From Gordionus sp. m RMFG-2023 (taxonomy: Eukaryota > Nematomorpha > Gordioida > Chordodea > Parachordodidae), in contig NC_088777.1 of assembly GCF_954871325.1 (NCBI RefSeq), positions 19,941,366 to 20,005,365 on the forward strand: a stretch of 64,000 nt of DNA, in the 5' to 3' direction. The translations under genes were made by a program, and so were the position numbers. The notes beneath the pieces were generated by a model. That model was not told where the DNA came from and did no database searches. It worked only from the letters and a program-made list of their open reading frames with translations. Shown here in pieces: positions 46,601 to 61,600 of this stretch; the stretch's first letter is position 1; every line of letters starts with the position of its first letter.

Positions 46601-49600
46601 AAAATGGAATAAACAATATACCTTATATTTATTTACGATCACAGATAAAAAGAATCGTAAGTTAAACTCGAAGGCAAACACCACAACAACCGATGCTAGT
46701 TTAAATAAGCTGTTTCAAATATCGAGTTGGTTAAAAAATATTTTTCACATAATATACTTTCTTTTTGGTTCACTATATGAAAGAAGGGAAAAAAGAAAGC
46801 CATATATAAATTGTATCCTAAATGATCCTGGAATATCATTAAATAATTTAATATATCTTGCATATCGTTCTATCTTATTTACAATGATTAACACTTGTAT
46901 GACACCTGATAAGCTCTTATGTCAACATTGAATAGGAAATTAATTCTGCATAAATGGATATGTAAAATTTATTGAAAATATTTTAAAAAAATAAAAATGA
47001 ATAAGATATATATGAAATATATATAAAAGGTTTATATATCTTTTGTCAGGGAAATGAAAATATATAAGACAATTTAAAAAAAAAGAAATAGATTGAGATT
47101 GAAATAAAAATGTAAAAAATATGCATTGCATATACATGGTTATAAAGTATCTTGTTACTTAAATTCACATATTCACTATAATGCCTGAGCTGGACCTAAA
47201 ATAATTAAGTAGAGTCTCAAGCGCTAGACCTGGCCAAAATTTTAAAATTTATATACAAATTAACCAATTGAAAAATCGCATGACAGATCATTTAACATTC
47301 GTTCGCATATTTTCAATCTCCCTAAATTATTTTACAAATTACAGCCAAAATTATTAAAAAATTTTAAGAACGAGTCATGCCATGAGTGATCAATCAAAAT
47401 TTTTGAAATCAAGGCCAGGTTTGAAAATGATTTTTTTTAAAAAAATTCTCGCCATGCCTATAATCTGACTACTTACGGATATCTGATTTATATTATAATT
47501 TTTCTAGAATTATATATAAATTTAAAATAAAAGAGTTTTTATTAAATTGTAAACACATGAAATTTTAAGTTATAAATATAATATACCAAAAGGCATTATT
47601 TTAACTATTAAATTAACAATCGCCAAATTTGTGCTAATAATATGTCATAATTTACGCTTTTTGAATCACTTTTTTTCTTTTTCATTGATTTTCAGGAATG
47701 TTGCCAGAACCCATAAAAGCTTTCGACCATCTAAAAAGGTTAGATGCCATGTTCAAATTAGACGATAAATTATTCAAAATGTTTGGTTCGCTCGTAAGAG
47801 ACAATATATCTTGCAAGGAAGCATGTCAGATTTGTGTAAGAAATAAAATATATATATTCTATCCCTCATTTTCAAGTAATTGGAACAATCAGCCTTTAAT
47901 GACCCCTTTCCTTTGGGGCAAACTTCCGGTTCTGTTCGTTCCCTGATGTTTTTTTACCGGAATTCGAATTAGCACTGTATAATTTTTTTCTTAAAGAATA
48001 GAGATTTACTTAGTTTTTAAACATATATGTTAGATTTATTTTAAAAATTTAGAAATTCAATGTAAAAATGAACAATAGTGCTGTAAACATTTCTAAAAAA
48101 TATCGAACGCTTTTAACAGTCAGTGTTCACCTTCACCAAAAGGAACACGTTCACGTTCGTTCAAAACTTTATGCAAAAATTTTTAAAAAAATTTCATTTA
48201 ATATTTAATTTAATATAAATAAATACCAATATTTTTTAACACATTATATTAGCCATGTTTAAAATTAATCGTTATAATAACTTAATAAAAAATATTTTCA
48301 ATTATAAAAAAATCTATGAATTTTTAATATATATAAACATTTATTTATCATATAATATTTAATTACTTATAAAATATATATTCTTTAAATTGTGTTCAAC
48401 TATTAAAATATAAAGCCCTTGACATAAACTTAAAAATAATAGCGAAATTTGAAATGATCACATTAAAAATAAATAAATTCTATAAGATATTAACTATTCT
48501 ATTAATAGTTAATGATTTTTATTTTTTTATCTCTTATAATAATCATAATAATTTAATAAGCTAATACAACAATCTAAAATAAATTATCAACAGGATACTT
48601 ACATTTTATAAAATAATAAATATTACAATTTGGAGATTTTGAATCTGTTATTATACTTTTTGTACACATGATAGAATTAGTTTATTAAAGATAGAATGTT
48701 GCTGTAAAGTTTTTTTGGACCATGGTAATATTCAGAATCAGATTGAAATAACAACATCCATGCTTACACTAATCTATAAAATATAAATATATTCAAATTA
48801 ATAAACTAAATAGTGGCTGGTTAAAAAAAATTCAAATATGAAAAAGGAAACAGCTAATTAAAAATAACCTTTTTTTCTTAAAAAATTCGGATTAAATTTT
48901 TTTATTTTCAAATGAATCAAAATGAGATTTTCTAAAATTGAACGAGCGTAAAAAACGAACGCTTTTGTCAAAAAAAGGAACGCATTCACGTTCAAAGTAA
49001 AATTAAAAGGAACGCCGTTCAATATTTTTTAAAAATACCAACTTCGAACGCGTTCGTTTACAGCATTAACGAACAGTAACAAAAAAAGCAGTTGATTTTT
49101 TTGATACAAATCCTAGAATAATAATTTTTTAATTTTATAAGCATATTTATCTTATTATTTTTTATAAATAAATTTTTTATTATTATGATAGATAAATCTC
49201 CAATTTAATTTACATTCTGTAATAAAGTATTTTTTTAAATAAATAAAAATTTGAATCCGGTCTAGTCTTGTTAGAAAAAATTGGATCCAGTACATCTCAT
49301 ATGTTTTCCTTAAAACACAGCTCAACTAAACCGAATTTCTTCAACTCTTTATATAAATGGGATAAAATTCCCATATCACAATTAATTTTTTTATAAGCAT
49401 TTTTGCATAATTAGTCTCCAAAGTGGATCAATCGTTAACCAAAAGGAATTAAGGAAAAAAGAGATTAAACTAGAATTAGTAACACTTTTCTTTACACTTT
49501 TTTAAATTTATAATTAGAAAAACATACTCAAAAAGATGGGAAACCCCCAAGCAACCAACGCTCTCTACACAAACGTCAAACAATTTCTCGAGAGGGTGTC

Positions 49601-52600
49601 GCCTTTAATGATAGATGCCAATGCCATAGAATGCCTGTGTCGAATACTAGACAATTACCAAGAACAATTATGTAACGAGAAATCCCCCATTTACCCTTTC
49701 AAAGAGAATTTTGGAACTTTACCAAAGAGCAATCACGAGACTTCTCACAGTAAGGTAATGTATTTTAAAAATTTTATAAAGTTTTAACCTTATTTATTTT
49801 TTGAACAAACTTGTATCTTCTAGATGATAAATACAAATTTAATTATTTATATTTGCTCAATATAATGTGTGTATATGGAATTAATCTTTTATTCTCACTT
49901 AAAATTTTGACAAAGTTAAACTATTATTAGACTGAAATGAGGAATGTGAAAGTTAGAATTTTTATAAATCTATTGGTAACCCTATTTAAATATTAATTAC
50001 AAGTTTAATATGAATCGGAAACATGGATAAGTAAACGAAAAAAATACAGATGCTTTATCATGTGTTTATGAAAAAATAGCGTTCAATTGCCATGACCTGG
50101 TATGTTCAAAAATATTTGGTTGCCATCTGCGTCACAAAAACTAATCGTTTATTATCTAAGTATTTAACTTCAAAAGGGTTCCCGAACCATCTCGGACCCT
50201 CCAATCCTTTCCCCCTCAATCATAAAGATCATGTCACGCTTACCGGTTGGGAGTGTTGAAAACTTTTATCCTGGGACTTCTCCTTATTTTCCAACCTGAA
50301 CTCAGATCCTGGTTTACAGCAGGAGGTCATCAAAATAAATAAATACTCCAGCTACCACGTGATTATCTTTTCATCCCAGTTTTAGCTAGCACCCTGGGTC
50401 ACTTGGTCCTAAAGGTCTAGTTTGGCTTTATGCCATCTGAACGTAATCTTAAATGAATTAGATAAAAGATGTGACTTAATAATAATCACATTAGCATGGA
50501 AATTTACAAGGGAAATTTCTCTTGTTAAATTAGTTAAACTATCTATATTCAGGAAATAGTTCATATATATATATATATATATTTTTATAGAAAAACGGTT
50601 TTCTGCAACAACATGCCGATAGGAGAATTCATAAAAGGATATTCGTTTTAAGTATTTATTTGTCATTTTTGCACTTAACCTATACTTTGACATAGGGGTA
50701 AAAACATTTAAAAAGATGAATAAAAGAAAGTATTTAATGTACTCTTAAATACATAATTGAATTTTCTCTTTTCAATTAAATCTCTTTTCGAAATGAACTA
50801 TGGTAATGTTAGGTATCATGTAATCAGAAAAGAATTAAGCCTTTCATAAGGTTTTGACAGTCTTTGCTCTGTAAAAAGCATGGTAAACGTTTTAAAATAT
50901 TGAGATATTTGATCTACATCTTGACCCAATAATTCGTCTTCTTCATGGCACAGCAAGATAAAGGCACTGTAACTTACTGCAAGATTTAAATTGTTAACGG
51001 ATAGGTCGATTAATAATTTATATTGGCCGGCCTCGAGCTATGATTTAAATCAAATGAAATTTTAGAATATGAAAATATAACAATCTTAAAAATTCCGTCC
51101 ACTATTAGGATGAATCCAAAGAAAACTATATGTATGTATATGGAGTTCTATTTCACAGGAATTATGTGGGAATCCAATAAATTAATATCTGATAGTATAA
51201 AAGAGTCGAAATTTATAAAATATTAAATTCAGATGGACGTAATTTAGTAATGCATAAAAAATGGGCGTAGTTTATGCAGCAGCTTTATATTTTGTTTTTG
51301 AATGTATTTTAAATGTTTTTTACATAGACCTGCAGGCCCAACCTAGAACGGGCAGAAAAATGATATAACTTTGAAGTTCTGAGCTGGGCCGAGTTAAAAA
51401 ATTAAAAAAAAATATCAATTAATCTGGGAAAATATTGGATTATCTTATAATAGAACTTTTAATACATTTACTAGACTCATATTTTTATTTTTAACGAAAT
51501 GTTAAAGGCAGGGTTGTGTATTTGAGCGGTCAAATACGATTTAATGCTACTTCTAGCCCATTCCACTAAATTGAGGCTGGAATTTGATTGTTTCTTATGG
51601 AAGTACTGCTTTTCACATAATTTTCTATAAACTGACCTCTTTTATTTCTAAAATTTAAGATATATTACTTGAAATATTTTGATCATCATTACTTTTTAAA
51701 ATCCAAATTCCCTACTAGTAAGATGCTTCTCTTGCTATTGGGTACTCAATAAATACACAGTATTGTGATCACAGATCAGGCCAAATACTCCTCTGGTCAA
51801 TTAACCGACTTGTTTACCCTGGTTTAGCTTTATTCTAAGATTCCGAGCATCACCATTAATGGAACCCATTCCTGCACTTTTCTTACCTTCCAACTCGTCA
51901 TAGGTTTCTTTCCCCCAATTTAACACTGGTATTTTTGACCCAACCATCTTTCACCTTTCGCTTAAACCTAGGCCTAATTATTACTTAATCATATCACGAT
52001 GCATTTCCTGATAATTACAAGCGATCAACATGAAAGATATAGAGGGATGGGGAATGTATTAAAACATTCTTATTTTTTTAATGGGAATAAAAGATCTGGT
52101 CACATTTGGATATTTCAATGTTTTATTATCAATTCATTTTTAAAAAAATTTTCAAGGCCCGTACTGAAAAGGATGTCATGAAACTAGTTGAAGACGATAT
52201 GCAAATCATCAAGGACAGGGGATTTCGATTATTGCAGGTTTTGATATATTTTATTTAAAAATATAAAATTGGCTTTTTTTCTAAGTTTAATATTTTTAAA
52301 TATTTTATTTATTTAGGTTTAGTATTTTATTACCGATTTTTTGAAAAACATTGTAAATGTTAAATGACTGAATGAATGTTTTATTGATACTTAAAAAAAG
52401 TTCAAGCTAAATATTTTTGTAAACCCTTTTTTAAATTTATTGGTTGTATCTTTTTGACATTTGTAATGGGGATACATAAGTAACTATTATCTTTTTAATT
52501 TCCATGACAAAAGATTTGAATTCTTTTTTTATCATTTTAAATAAAAACCCTTTGATCCGCTAATCTACAAGTTGTACCAAGATTATCCAATACATCAATA

Positions 52601-55600
52601 AAATCCATCGCTTACGAGAAAAAAAAAAAGTTTTTTGTTTGCTTAGTTTTCCAGATTTTTTACAAAACAGGTTCGGCTTGAGTTTTAGTTTTTATAAAAG
52701 GAGGTCCGGTATTTAATTTCGGTCGGACACGTTCGTTCAGTATAACAAAATTCATAAAACCACATTCAAATGGAAATATCATTATCTAATCTTTTTTAAC
52801 TTTCAAATATTTGGATCTCGTAAAGATTTTCTATATTTTATGTACACCAAACTTATATATTTAAGAACTCGTTCGAGTTAATAATTTAAGTATCAAAAAC
52901 TAAACTAATGTTATATTATATTTTGGAAAACTTTAAGTTTACATAAATAAAATATTTTATTAGACACTGTTTCATTATTTCATAAAATATACGACTATAA
53001 TAAAACCATAATTTTGTCTACAAATCCTTTGAGTGATTATTATTCCCTCCCCCTCTATCGGTTAATTAAACCAGACATATGTTTTTTTACTAACTTGTAA
53101 ATTACATGAACATTATTTTCAAAAAAACGCAATAAAACACAGATATTGAGTTGCGTATTTGTGGACAGCTTCTACACGAAATCTACAATGGAACATCTCA
53201 GCCAATTCATAAAGCACAAAGACGACGCCATAGTTCAATGCTCTTTGCAAGTTTTGACGAACGTGGTCAAACATTGGAACCCTCATCATAACATTAATAA
53301 CTCATTGAATATGGAGAATAGTAGTTTTTTATCTACTAGTAACGGGGATAAGAGTAACAAAATTACCGATCAAGTCAATGAAACAGACAAGACGGATTCC
53401 TTGAACATAATCGTAGAGTAAGTCAATATTATATTTTCTGTTATAGATTATACTTACTAAAATAAATAGTTCGCCACAAATTATATAAAATAAAAATGAA
53501 TATGCTAGAAAGACTATGTAATATATAGTGGCGTATCCAGGATTGAATTTCGGATCCCCCCTCCAACTCATCAGTTATGGCAGGTAACGCGTTTGACTAA
53601 TAATATTCGGTAGGAATCTATATCACGCTTTTTTTGTGCAATTAAAGCCTTTTCTTTTAACTTACTAGTCTTAAATAAAATTCTCATGGGTTTTGATGTT
53701 AGCATATTTTGATTAGGTTTTCGACACAGGTTCCATGTAGTTTTAGAAACTTTTTAAAAAGACTATTTGCTTTTTTTAACTTCATTTTTTAAAATACTTT
53801 TGTGTTATTTTAAAATAAATTAATTTTTAAAAAATTGTTTATTTTTCATATAATTTTAAATAAATATTAATAGAGAAATTTCATTTTATGATGTAAATAT
53901 TGAATTGAATTTTTTAAAGATATTTTGCCAAATTTTTTTTGGCTAACTATTTGATTTGGAATTGTCGTTGCCTTAAATAATATCATTCGCTATTTATAAT
54001 TAAATAATATCATTTTGCAATTAAAAATATTGCTTTACAATTGAAATTTATTAAAAATTAAAGAATATCTCTGATTAATAATCTTTGATGGCATAAATAT
54101 AGAACTATTTTTTAGGAGTTTAAATGTTATTGCTAAATTTTAATATATCATTTTTCCATCAATTATTATATATCAATTGGGGATTTAAATATAATTGTAT
54201 TTCTATGAAAGAACCATTCTCCCTAGCCTCCAAAAGTTATGCAAAACGGCCAACTCGAAACAAACCAAATACGGAGTCATTTGCTTGTTCACTATTATAA
54301 ATCACAAAGAGATATTGAATCAATATAAGGGCAAACATAATCTAAACCCATCCAATTTGACAAAATCTTTGTTTAAGGTAAATTTTTTTCAAAAAAACCT
54401 ATTTTTTAAAAGGAGGCGGGAAAATAAGATCTAAAATAGTTTGTTTCATAATTTTATTATTTTTATAAAAATATAGGTCTGAACTATTCAAAAAATAAAA
54501 TCTTAAAGTTTTTAAAATTTTATAATTTATTTTTAAAGCATTACACTGATAATCTGAAAAAACCTATGGATTCCGAGCCTTTCCTCAATTCCCTATCAGG
54601 CTTGGGTCAAATATCTTTACTCTGCCCAGATTTAGTTGAACGGATAAATTCTGAAATAGTTCCTGAAGTTGCTAAACGACTCTTTCCTCATGTAACACAT
54701 GATTTACAAATGCAATACAACTTGCCTAATTTTAGCAAAGTTTTTTTAGCCCCAAGCAATTTATCTATTTTATTTTATTGTATTATTTGCATATCGATAT
54801 AGCAATTACAAACCATCTGTTAGTTAATATCATTACTGGTTATATTTGGGTAAGCAAGATTTAGTCGAAATTCAGACCACTGTTTACATTAGTAAAATAT
54901 AATCTTGCTTATATTTCAAGATTTCGTAGAATATTTTATTAAAATAATAATTAATAGTGGTCAGTCAGGTTTTATTTGGGCAAGAAAGATTTAGGGGACC
55001 ATATCAAATCAATCACTTTACAACTCTGCCATCTCAGATTTTGTTAAAATTTGATATATAAGTTAATGAAGTGTTTTGTTTGACGAATAAATATACATAG
55101 TGCATCTGATTTCGAAAAATGACCAAGCAGATCCACTTTGAGGCCCTATATCTACGTTTCTAATATAGTTAAGAGGCTAATATTTTTAATTCGTCAAAAA
55201 CAACACGTCATTAACTTATATACCAAATTTTATAAAAATCTAAGATGGTTAAGTTGTAAATGATTTGATATGAAATGGCCCTTAGTCGCAATATATAACA
55301 GAGACTTGCAGTCTCGGTTCATAGCTCCAGGTTTAATTTTTTTTATTATAATTTTACAAATCTGTGCCGGGCTTTGCAATTTGTACGAGGGTTTTGTTAA
55401 ATTTTTAATTAAAATAACAATTAATAGTGAAGGTTATTAGTTCAAGTTGGCTTGGACCGAATCGTGATTGGTTTGGTATTTAGGATCGGGGTCATAGTTC
55501 GACTAGGTTTTGCAATCGATTTTTTGATCAGTTTGGTGTGGACTGATGAGAAAATATATTGCCTTTTTATAATTATCAAATAAATATAAACAATATCAAT

Positions 55601-58600
55601 AAGTTTCAGTGTCCATTGAATCCATTCAACTTTTATCATACACAAAACTAGTATGTTTTTATCGATATTACTATGCACTCTTACTAAATATTATTTGCCA
55701 TCAACGACATTAAATATACAATGTAAGTTTTAACTATAAAATATTTATATAAGTTTAACAAATCTAAATGGTTAAACCATTTCAAAATCTCACTTGCCAA
55801 AAAGAACAGGCAATGCCCTTTAATTGTCGTGAATTTCGAAATCAAAAAATATGTCGCATTGTCCATCTGTCTTTATATGTGGTTCACGGTTTAACGTGAT
55901 CTTTATATTCATTTCCATGAATATTGGTTCCAAACTGGGCTGAATTCACTAATTATTCGTTATATTTTGAGTTACTTTTTAAAAAATAGTTTTGCTATTT
56001 CTGGTGACCCAGTTGTGCACTCGAAAAAATTGTAATATAAAATTAGAGCTATTGTTGCGGTATTAACATACAAATGGTTGATCTTTTTTTAATATATAAT
56101 AGTCAATGATAAATACAACAATATCTCTAAAAACGGCTGCCAAATTATCACGTGACTCCGACTCATCCAATCAGGGAGTGGAGAGTGTTGTGGAAGACTG
56201 GAGAAAGGCTTCGGCTATTTGTCAGGCTGGAATTCTGAGGATAAAGTTGGAATGCAAAACTCTGTCCGGCATATGGCTTCTTTGCAAGAGTAAATACTTT
56301 CAATCAAATTTTTGCATTTTGGAAACGATATTTTATTTAATACAATTGATAACAAAGGATAATAAAAAAAATTTCAAATTTGTTTATGCAAAATAAGGTT
56401 TTTTGTATCTTAAAGTCTTTTTTGATTCGATGTTTTATTTTTTTATATTTATTATAAAATATATCTTTAATATGACCACCAACAAATTTCACAATTTCTT
56501 TAAATTCATTATCACTTTAAAATAAATTCATCTCGATTACTTTTAAGCTACTAGATTTATTTTCCCCTAAATAAATATAGATCCTGGGATAATAGAAATA
56601 TTTCACTGTTTTATTTTAATATAATTTCTTCTGTATAAACTCATATAAACCCTTGCATTCACTTTCTATCAATAAATATTTTTATAATATATCCTAATTT
56701 TTTTCCTTTACATATCCATAGGAGACGAAGCTCGAACAACCAAATACGATAAAGCTGAACTGGTGTGTCAAGCTAAATCTTTTTACGCGTTCCTCTTCAC
56801 ATGCTTAGAATCTGATTACGAATCCTTCAAATTGAGGCATTCTGCCATTTTCAAAAGTCTCACCTTTAAGGAGTATAAAAAACTAAATTACTAATACTCA
56901 ATGTTGATGATGATCTTACTTTCTCGTTTCTTAATAATATTCTATTTCCTCCCATATATTAATTTTTAAACCTTAAAAATATTATTTTCTACTAAAAATA
57001 TCACATATAGATAAAATATTTTTCTAATAAAAAAAATTACAAATCTATAAAATGAAGTATTGTTAAAGGTTACTTTTGAAACGTAATTTTACATTCTTAA
57101 AAAAATAACTAGTTACAGTTATATCAAAATTAACTAGTCACATTATTAGTTACTTTATAAATCATTTATATAACGCATCCTTTTTTTAAATTTAATATAA
57201 AAATAATTACACTGAAAAAAATACCACGAAATAGAATATATTTAAACTGAGATGAAATATTATAATATCATATATTTACAATTTTAAAAAATCGGGGTTA
57301 ATAAATTTTCTAAAAAACCCATTCGTTTTTCTCCATAAATAAACTTCCCTAGAATTTAATAAAAAGTAATTTTAAATTTGGGAAATTAACATATAAAAGA
57401 ATGTTGTTATAACTGGATTGTATGAAATTTTCTATATATGTTCATTATCAACAACAAAATTTTACACAACCTTGTTATACGGGATATGGTAGTTGACAAT
57501 TTAATCTCTTTTAGTCCAGATGATGGCCCAGATTTATTTTCCAACTTCCACAAACGTTGGCATTTTGACATGGCAATGTTATATGCTTTCTTATAATCAG
57601 CATTCTTTAAAAAGATTTTGTTAGCATTTTGTCTTGCCATTAAATTTAATATATGATAGAAAAATAAAAGACACTAAATCACAATAAGTTAACCCAGAAG
57701 TAGTGTGCAAACAAAATTGGGCCCTGATTATCTTTCTCTTAAAATATTCTTCATTTGAATAACATGCTTAGATATTCTTATAGTTGAGGTTTGTCTACCT
57801 AACATTATCTTCATATTAGGTTGCAGAGTATTTATTAGCTCAATAAAAACTTCAACATCACAGGAAGTTAATTTTTAGTTTAATTTATTTGATCTCTGAA
57901 TTATTTTCTTAATATCTATAGTTTTCTTTATTTTTAAGAATTGGTTATGATATATGTTCTGTAAAAATATTTTTTTTTATATAGGAATATTTAATTGATA
58001 TAATTTATTCATAAAAAAATTAGTTTAATAATTCTTTATAATTTACGCAAAAAAAATCTTGTTATATGTACATCTAACTAAAACTTGGTAAATTATTTGA
58101 CGTTATGTGAAAATATACTTAGAGATGTGTTTCTATAGATTAGCTGTGGATGATTTAGCTGCTGAAATATACATTTTTTGGAAGACATAACACTAATATT
58201 GCTGTACTATCACCTTTCTTGTAAAATCCAAAATATTTTCGATACTTGACCAATGTATTTTTACATTTAAGTCTGTATCTTTGGTAATAGTTGTAGAAAG
58301 GGGTGGCACAGTTTTTATTTCATCAATCTGAACTCTCATCTCAGAGTCGGAATTCATATTATAATCTGTATCTGCCTGACTGATTCATTGCTCTGATCAA
58401 CTATCAATTCAATATTAAATATAAAAAAGGCGCACATACAGAATTAGACATTTAAAATTAATTTATTATAACTAGCGCAACAAGAAACGTGTTACCTGCG
58501 CATTACTGCTATTCAAAAAAGTAACTGGTTACTCGTTACTTAAAAAATTTAATAATATATACAAAAAATAATTTTCCCCCCTATATATAAATAAAATTAT

Positions 58601-61600
58601 GCAATAAATAATATATAAGATATCTTTTTATAATAATTTTTTTTAATATATATATATATATATGTTATAAATAAATTAATACAAAAATAAAATATTATCA
58701 ATATATAAACTGTGAACAATACTTCAACTCTATACCTTTTATATTTGTCTTGCAGAATTGCATTAATAAGTAGCTTGCAAAATAAAATTATTTAAAGCCA
58801 TTTTTTCATATTATAATAATTATTTGGGAGTGAGATTTCCCAAATGCATATTTTCTTCTCTCTCTAAAATCGAAAGAGCCATATGAACATGTTTCATAAC
58901 ATATAAAATCATATATAGCATATTCATCTATGAATGATTTGTCATTATCTGAAAATCTCTAATTTAGATTTATCACAAGATTCGTCAAATTTGTGGTCAT
59001 TCTCCTTAATAAGACTAGATTAATTTCAGAGTTATATTAAGAGTTCCATCTTGTTGTGATCAATTTAATCAGATATCCCATTTTTTCTTTAAAAATGGCT
59101 GCACAGTTTAGAGGATGCCCATGTTTATTCCACAATTGAGGTTAAAATATCTGAGTTGGGATACAATATACACTTACAAAGTATATCTGTACGGTTAAAA
59201 TATCTGAGTTGGGACACAATTTACACTTACAAAGTTTAAGTTCTGTACCCTTAGTTTTTTTTCTTCATTGGTGTAAAAAAATGTTTTATATTAAAACCAA
59301 GGCAGGTTTTACTCAGCTTCATCTGAAGAAAATGTACAATTGACATAATATTCTTTATAAAATAAATTATTATATAAGAATGTAAACTTACATACAATAT
59401 TAATTATATTAATAATCTTGACTGAAAATTTAAAATAAAAATGAAGAAGTTTGGTGGTTGATGTAAATTAAAAAAACGGCTTAAATTATTTATAAAATTT
59501 TAAAAAATAAATAAAAGTAATTCTATAACAATAAAATATGATTTTTTCTATATTTTTTAAGAAAAATTTGAAGTAACTAGTAGCGTTTTACGTTACCTTT
59601 ACACAAAGAAACGCGTTACCGTTACTAATTACCTCTAGAAGGTAACGAATAGCGTTCCTATTTTACAAAAAAGGTAACAACCGTCATAACGACGTTACTT
59701 TACAGAACTAATTATAACATATTTATTAAATATAATAATTTGAATATATTTATTAAGATATATAAATAAATATTTTAAAAAGTAACCTGCTACTTTTGAC
59801 AGCAAAAATATAACTTTAGGCCTTAATTTATAGTAAGCATGTATCACTCAAGTGATGCGATGTGTATTGCTGGTTATTTTTTTAAAAGCAAGCAAATAAT
59901 GTAATGGCTTTAATTTTTGAAAATATTTCAAAATTTTTATTTTATTCTTTTTTAAATATTATGCAGTAAATTTAAATATTCACTGATAATTTAATGAATG
60001 TTTAGTTTTGTTCGGGTCGATTTAAAAAAAGGGCCCTATTAAGATTAAAACCAAAATAACATGTAAGACTAAAGATTCTGCTCATAGCTGGCAGAAAAGT
60101 TTGGACATCTATTTGCCAAATCTCGATGTTTACATAATTTTATTTTAGTAAAATCTTAATTGGGGCCGTTTTCAAAAATTGACCCAATCGGGCTTTTTAA
60201 CAACACTAGTTTATTTATTACAAAATATGCAAAAAAAGAAAAAATAATAAGGAAATCTATTTATAATATTTTTCAAACCATAATCCTGGCTGTGCCAGTC
60301 TGGGGTGAGCTAGCGGGTCGGCTTGCAAGACCTTATTGAGCTGTATACAATAAAAATATTTTATAAATTCTCTGCCTATGGGAAAAAAGAATAAATTCTA
60401 TACTTGAGAACACATCTATATGCTAACTTGGGTAGCTGGCACAGTTACTGATATTTAAATTTATCGATATTTAAAAACAGTTACTAATTAAAAGGCTTAA
60501 ACCTGTTCACACGCCTTTTTAGAGGTTCAGGTGCCAAATTTTTAAATGTCCAGGTTCGGCTAAGGTTTTAGGCTCGGTTCAGATCTCTGCTAAGAAATGA
60601 TATTATTTACTGCTATTTTTAAAAAAAATATATTTTGTAAATAGGTTTATCTTACTCAAGCTTAAATGTGCTTGCGCCGTGCTGAGACTAGTACAAATAC
60701 CGGTATATTGGGATGCTCTTTCGTTACAACACTTTCAAACTTTGGCCTATCTTATAATCGTAAAAAATAAAAATAATATATATTAGTATATTCGTTAATT
60801 TATTTAAGTTTTCATTTTTCGGGGAAAGAAAGCAGGAGAAAGAAGGAATGAACGCAATTTTTTCATTTTTATATAATAACTTTCCCCATTTCATAAACAT
60901 ATAATAAACACGAAATAAAAAAAATAGAATACTTTGTTTTTTCCTCTAAATACAATCTTTATTGGATTTCAAGATATTTATTTTTATAACTATTTAAAAT
61001 ATAGCCATATCTATTGGTCTCTTATCTCTTTCTGTTTTTTTAGCATATTTTTAGAAAATTAATCCACTTAAGTCTCGTGCAGATTTGATGGAAAACATTT
61101 CCATATTTAAATTTATTTTCAAATAAATTTATACAAAATTTGTTAAAATAACATTTATATTCTTGACAATTTTTGCAAGTTAAATAATTATATTTGCAAA
61201 AATTAAAAAATATGAAAATGTTTTCCATCAAATCTGCACAACACTGTATTTCTAATGAAATATGTTTTAATACATTTTTTCTTTAATTTTTACCTATAAC
61301 TACTAAAGTAAATTTTAAATATTAAAATTTCAACTTTATCGTGTCACGATTCACATTTTTTATATGGTTTAAATTCACTTATACGAAATTAATCAGTCAA
61401 AATATTATCCCTGATTTAATACAATTATATCTCTTACTAAGATGACCTGTCTCTTTCCTAAACTCAAACCAGGCTATGTCTGCGGAAAAATTAGTAAAAT
61501 GATTAAATATCCAGATTATCCATTTTTGTGTTCTTCTTTTGATTCAGTAATATTATATATTACTTTTATTTAAATTGCCCATTACATCAATCATTTAACT

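Noticed and set aside
46940-47137. Short minus-strand frames in PDS5 introns (also 50,409-50,693, 55,442-55,866, 61,040-61,231)
   Set aside because: Low-complexity Phe/Ile/Tyr/Lys peptides expected from AT-rich DNA; no motif, no splice context.
56722-56893. Exon 21 as the terminal exon of PDS5 (stop at about 56,891)
   Set aside because: Exon 22 at 63.6 kb continues the family alignment without a gap and its phase fits the GTATAA donor at 56,873.
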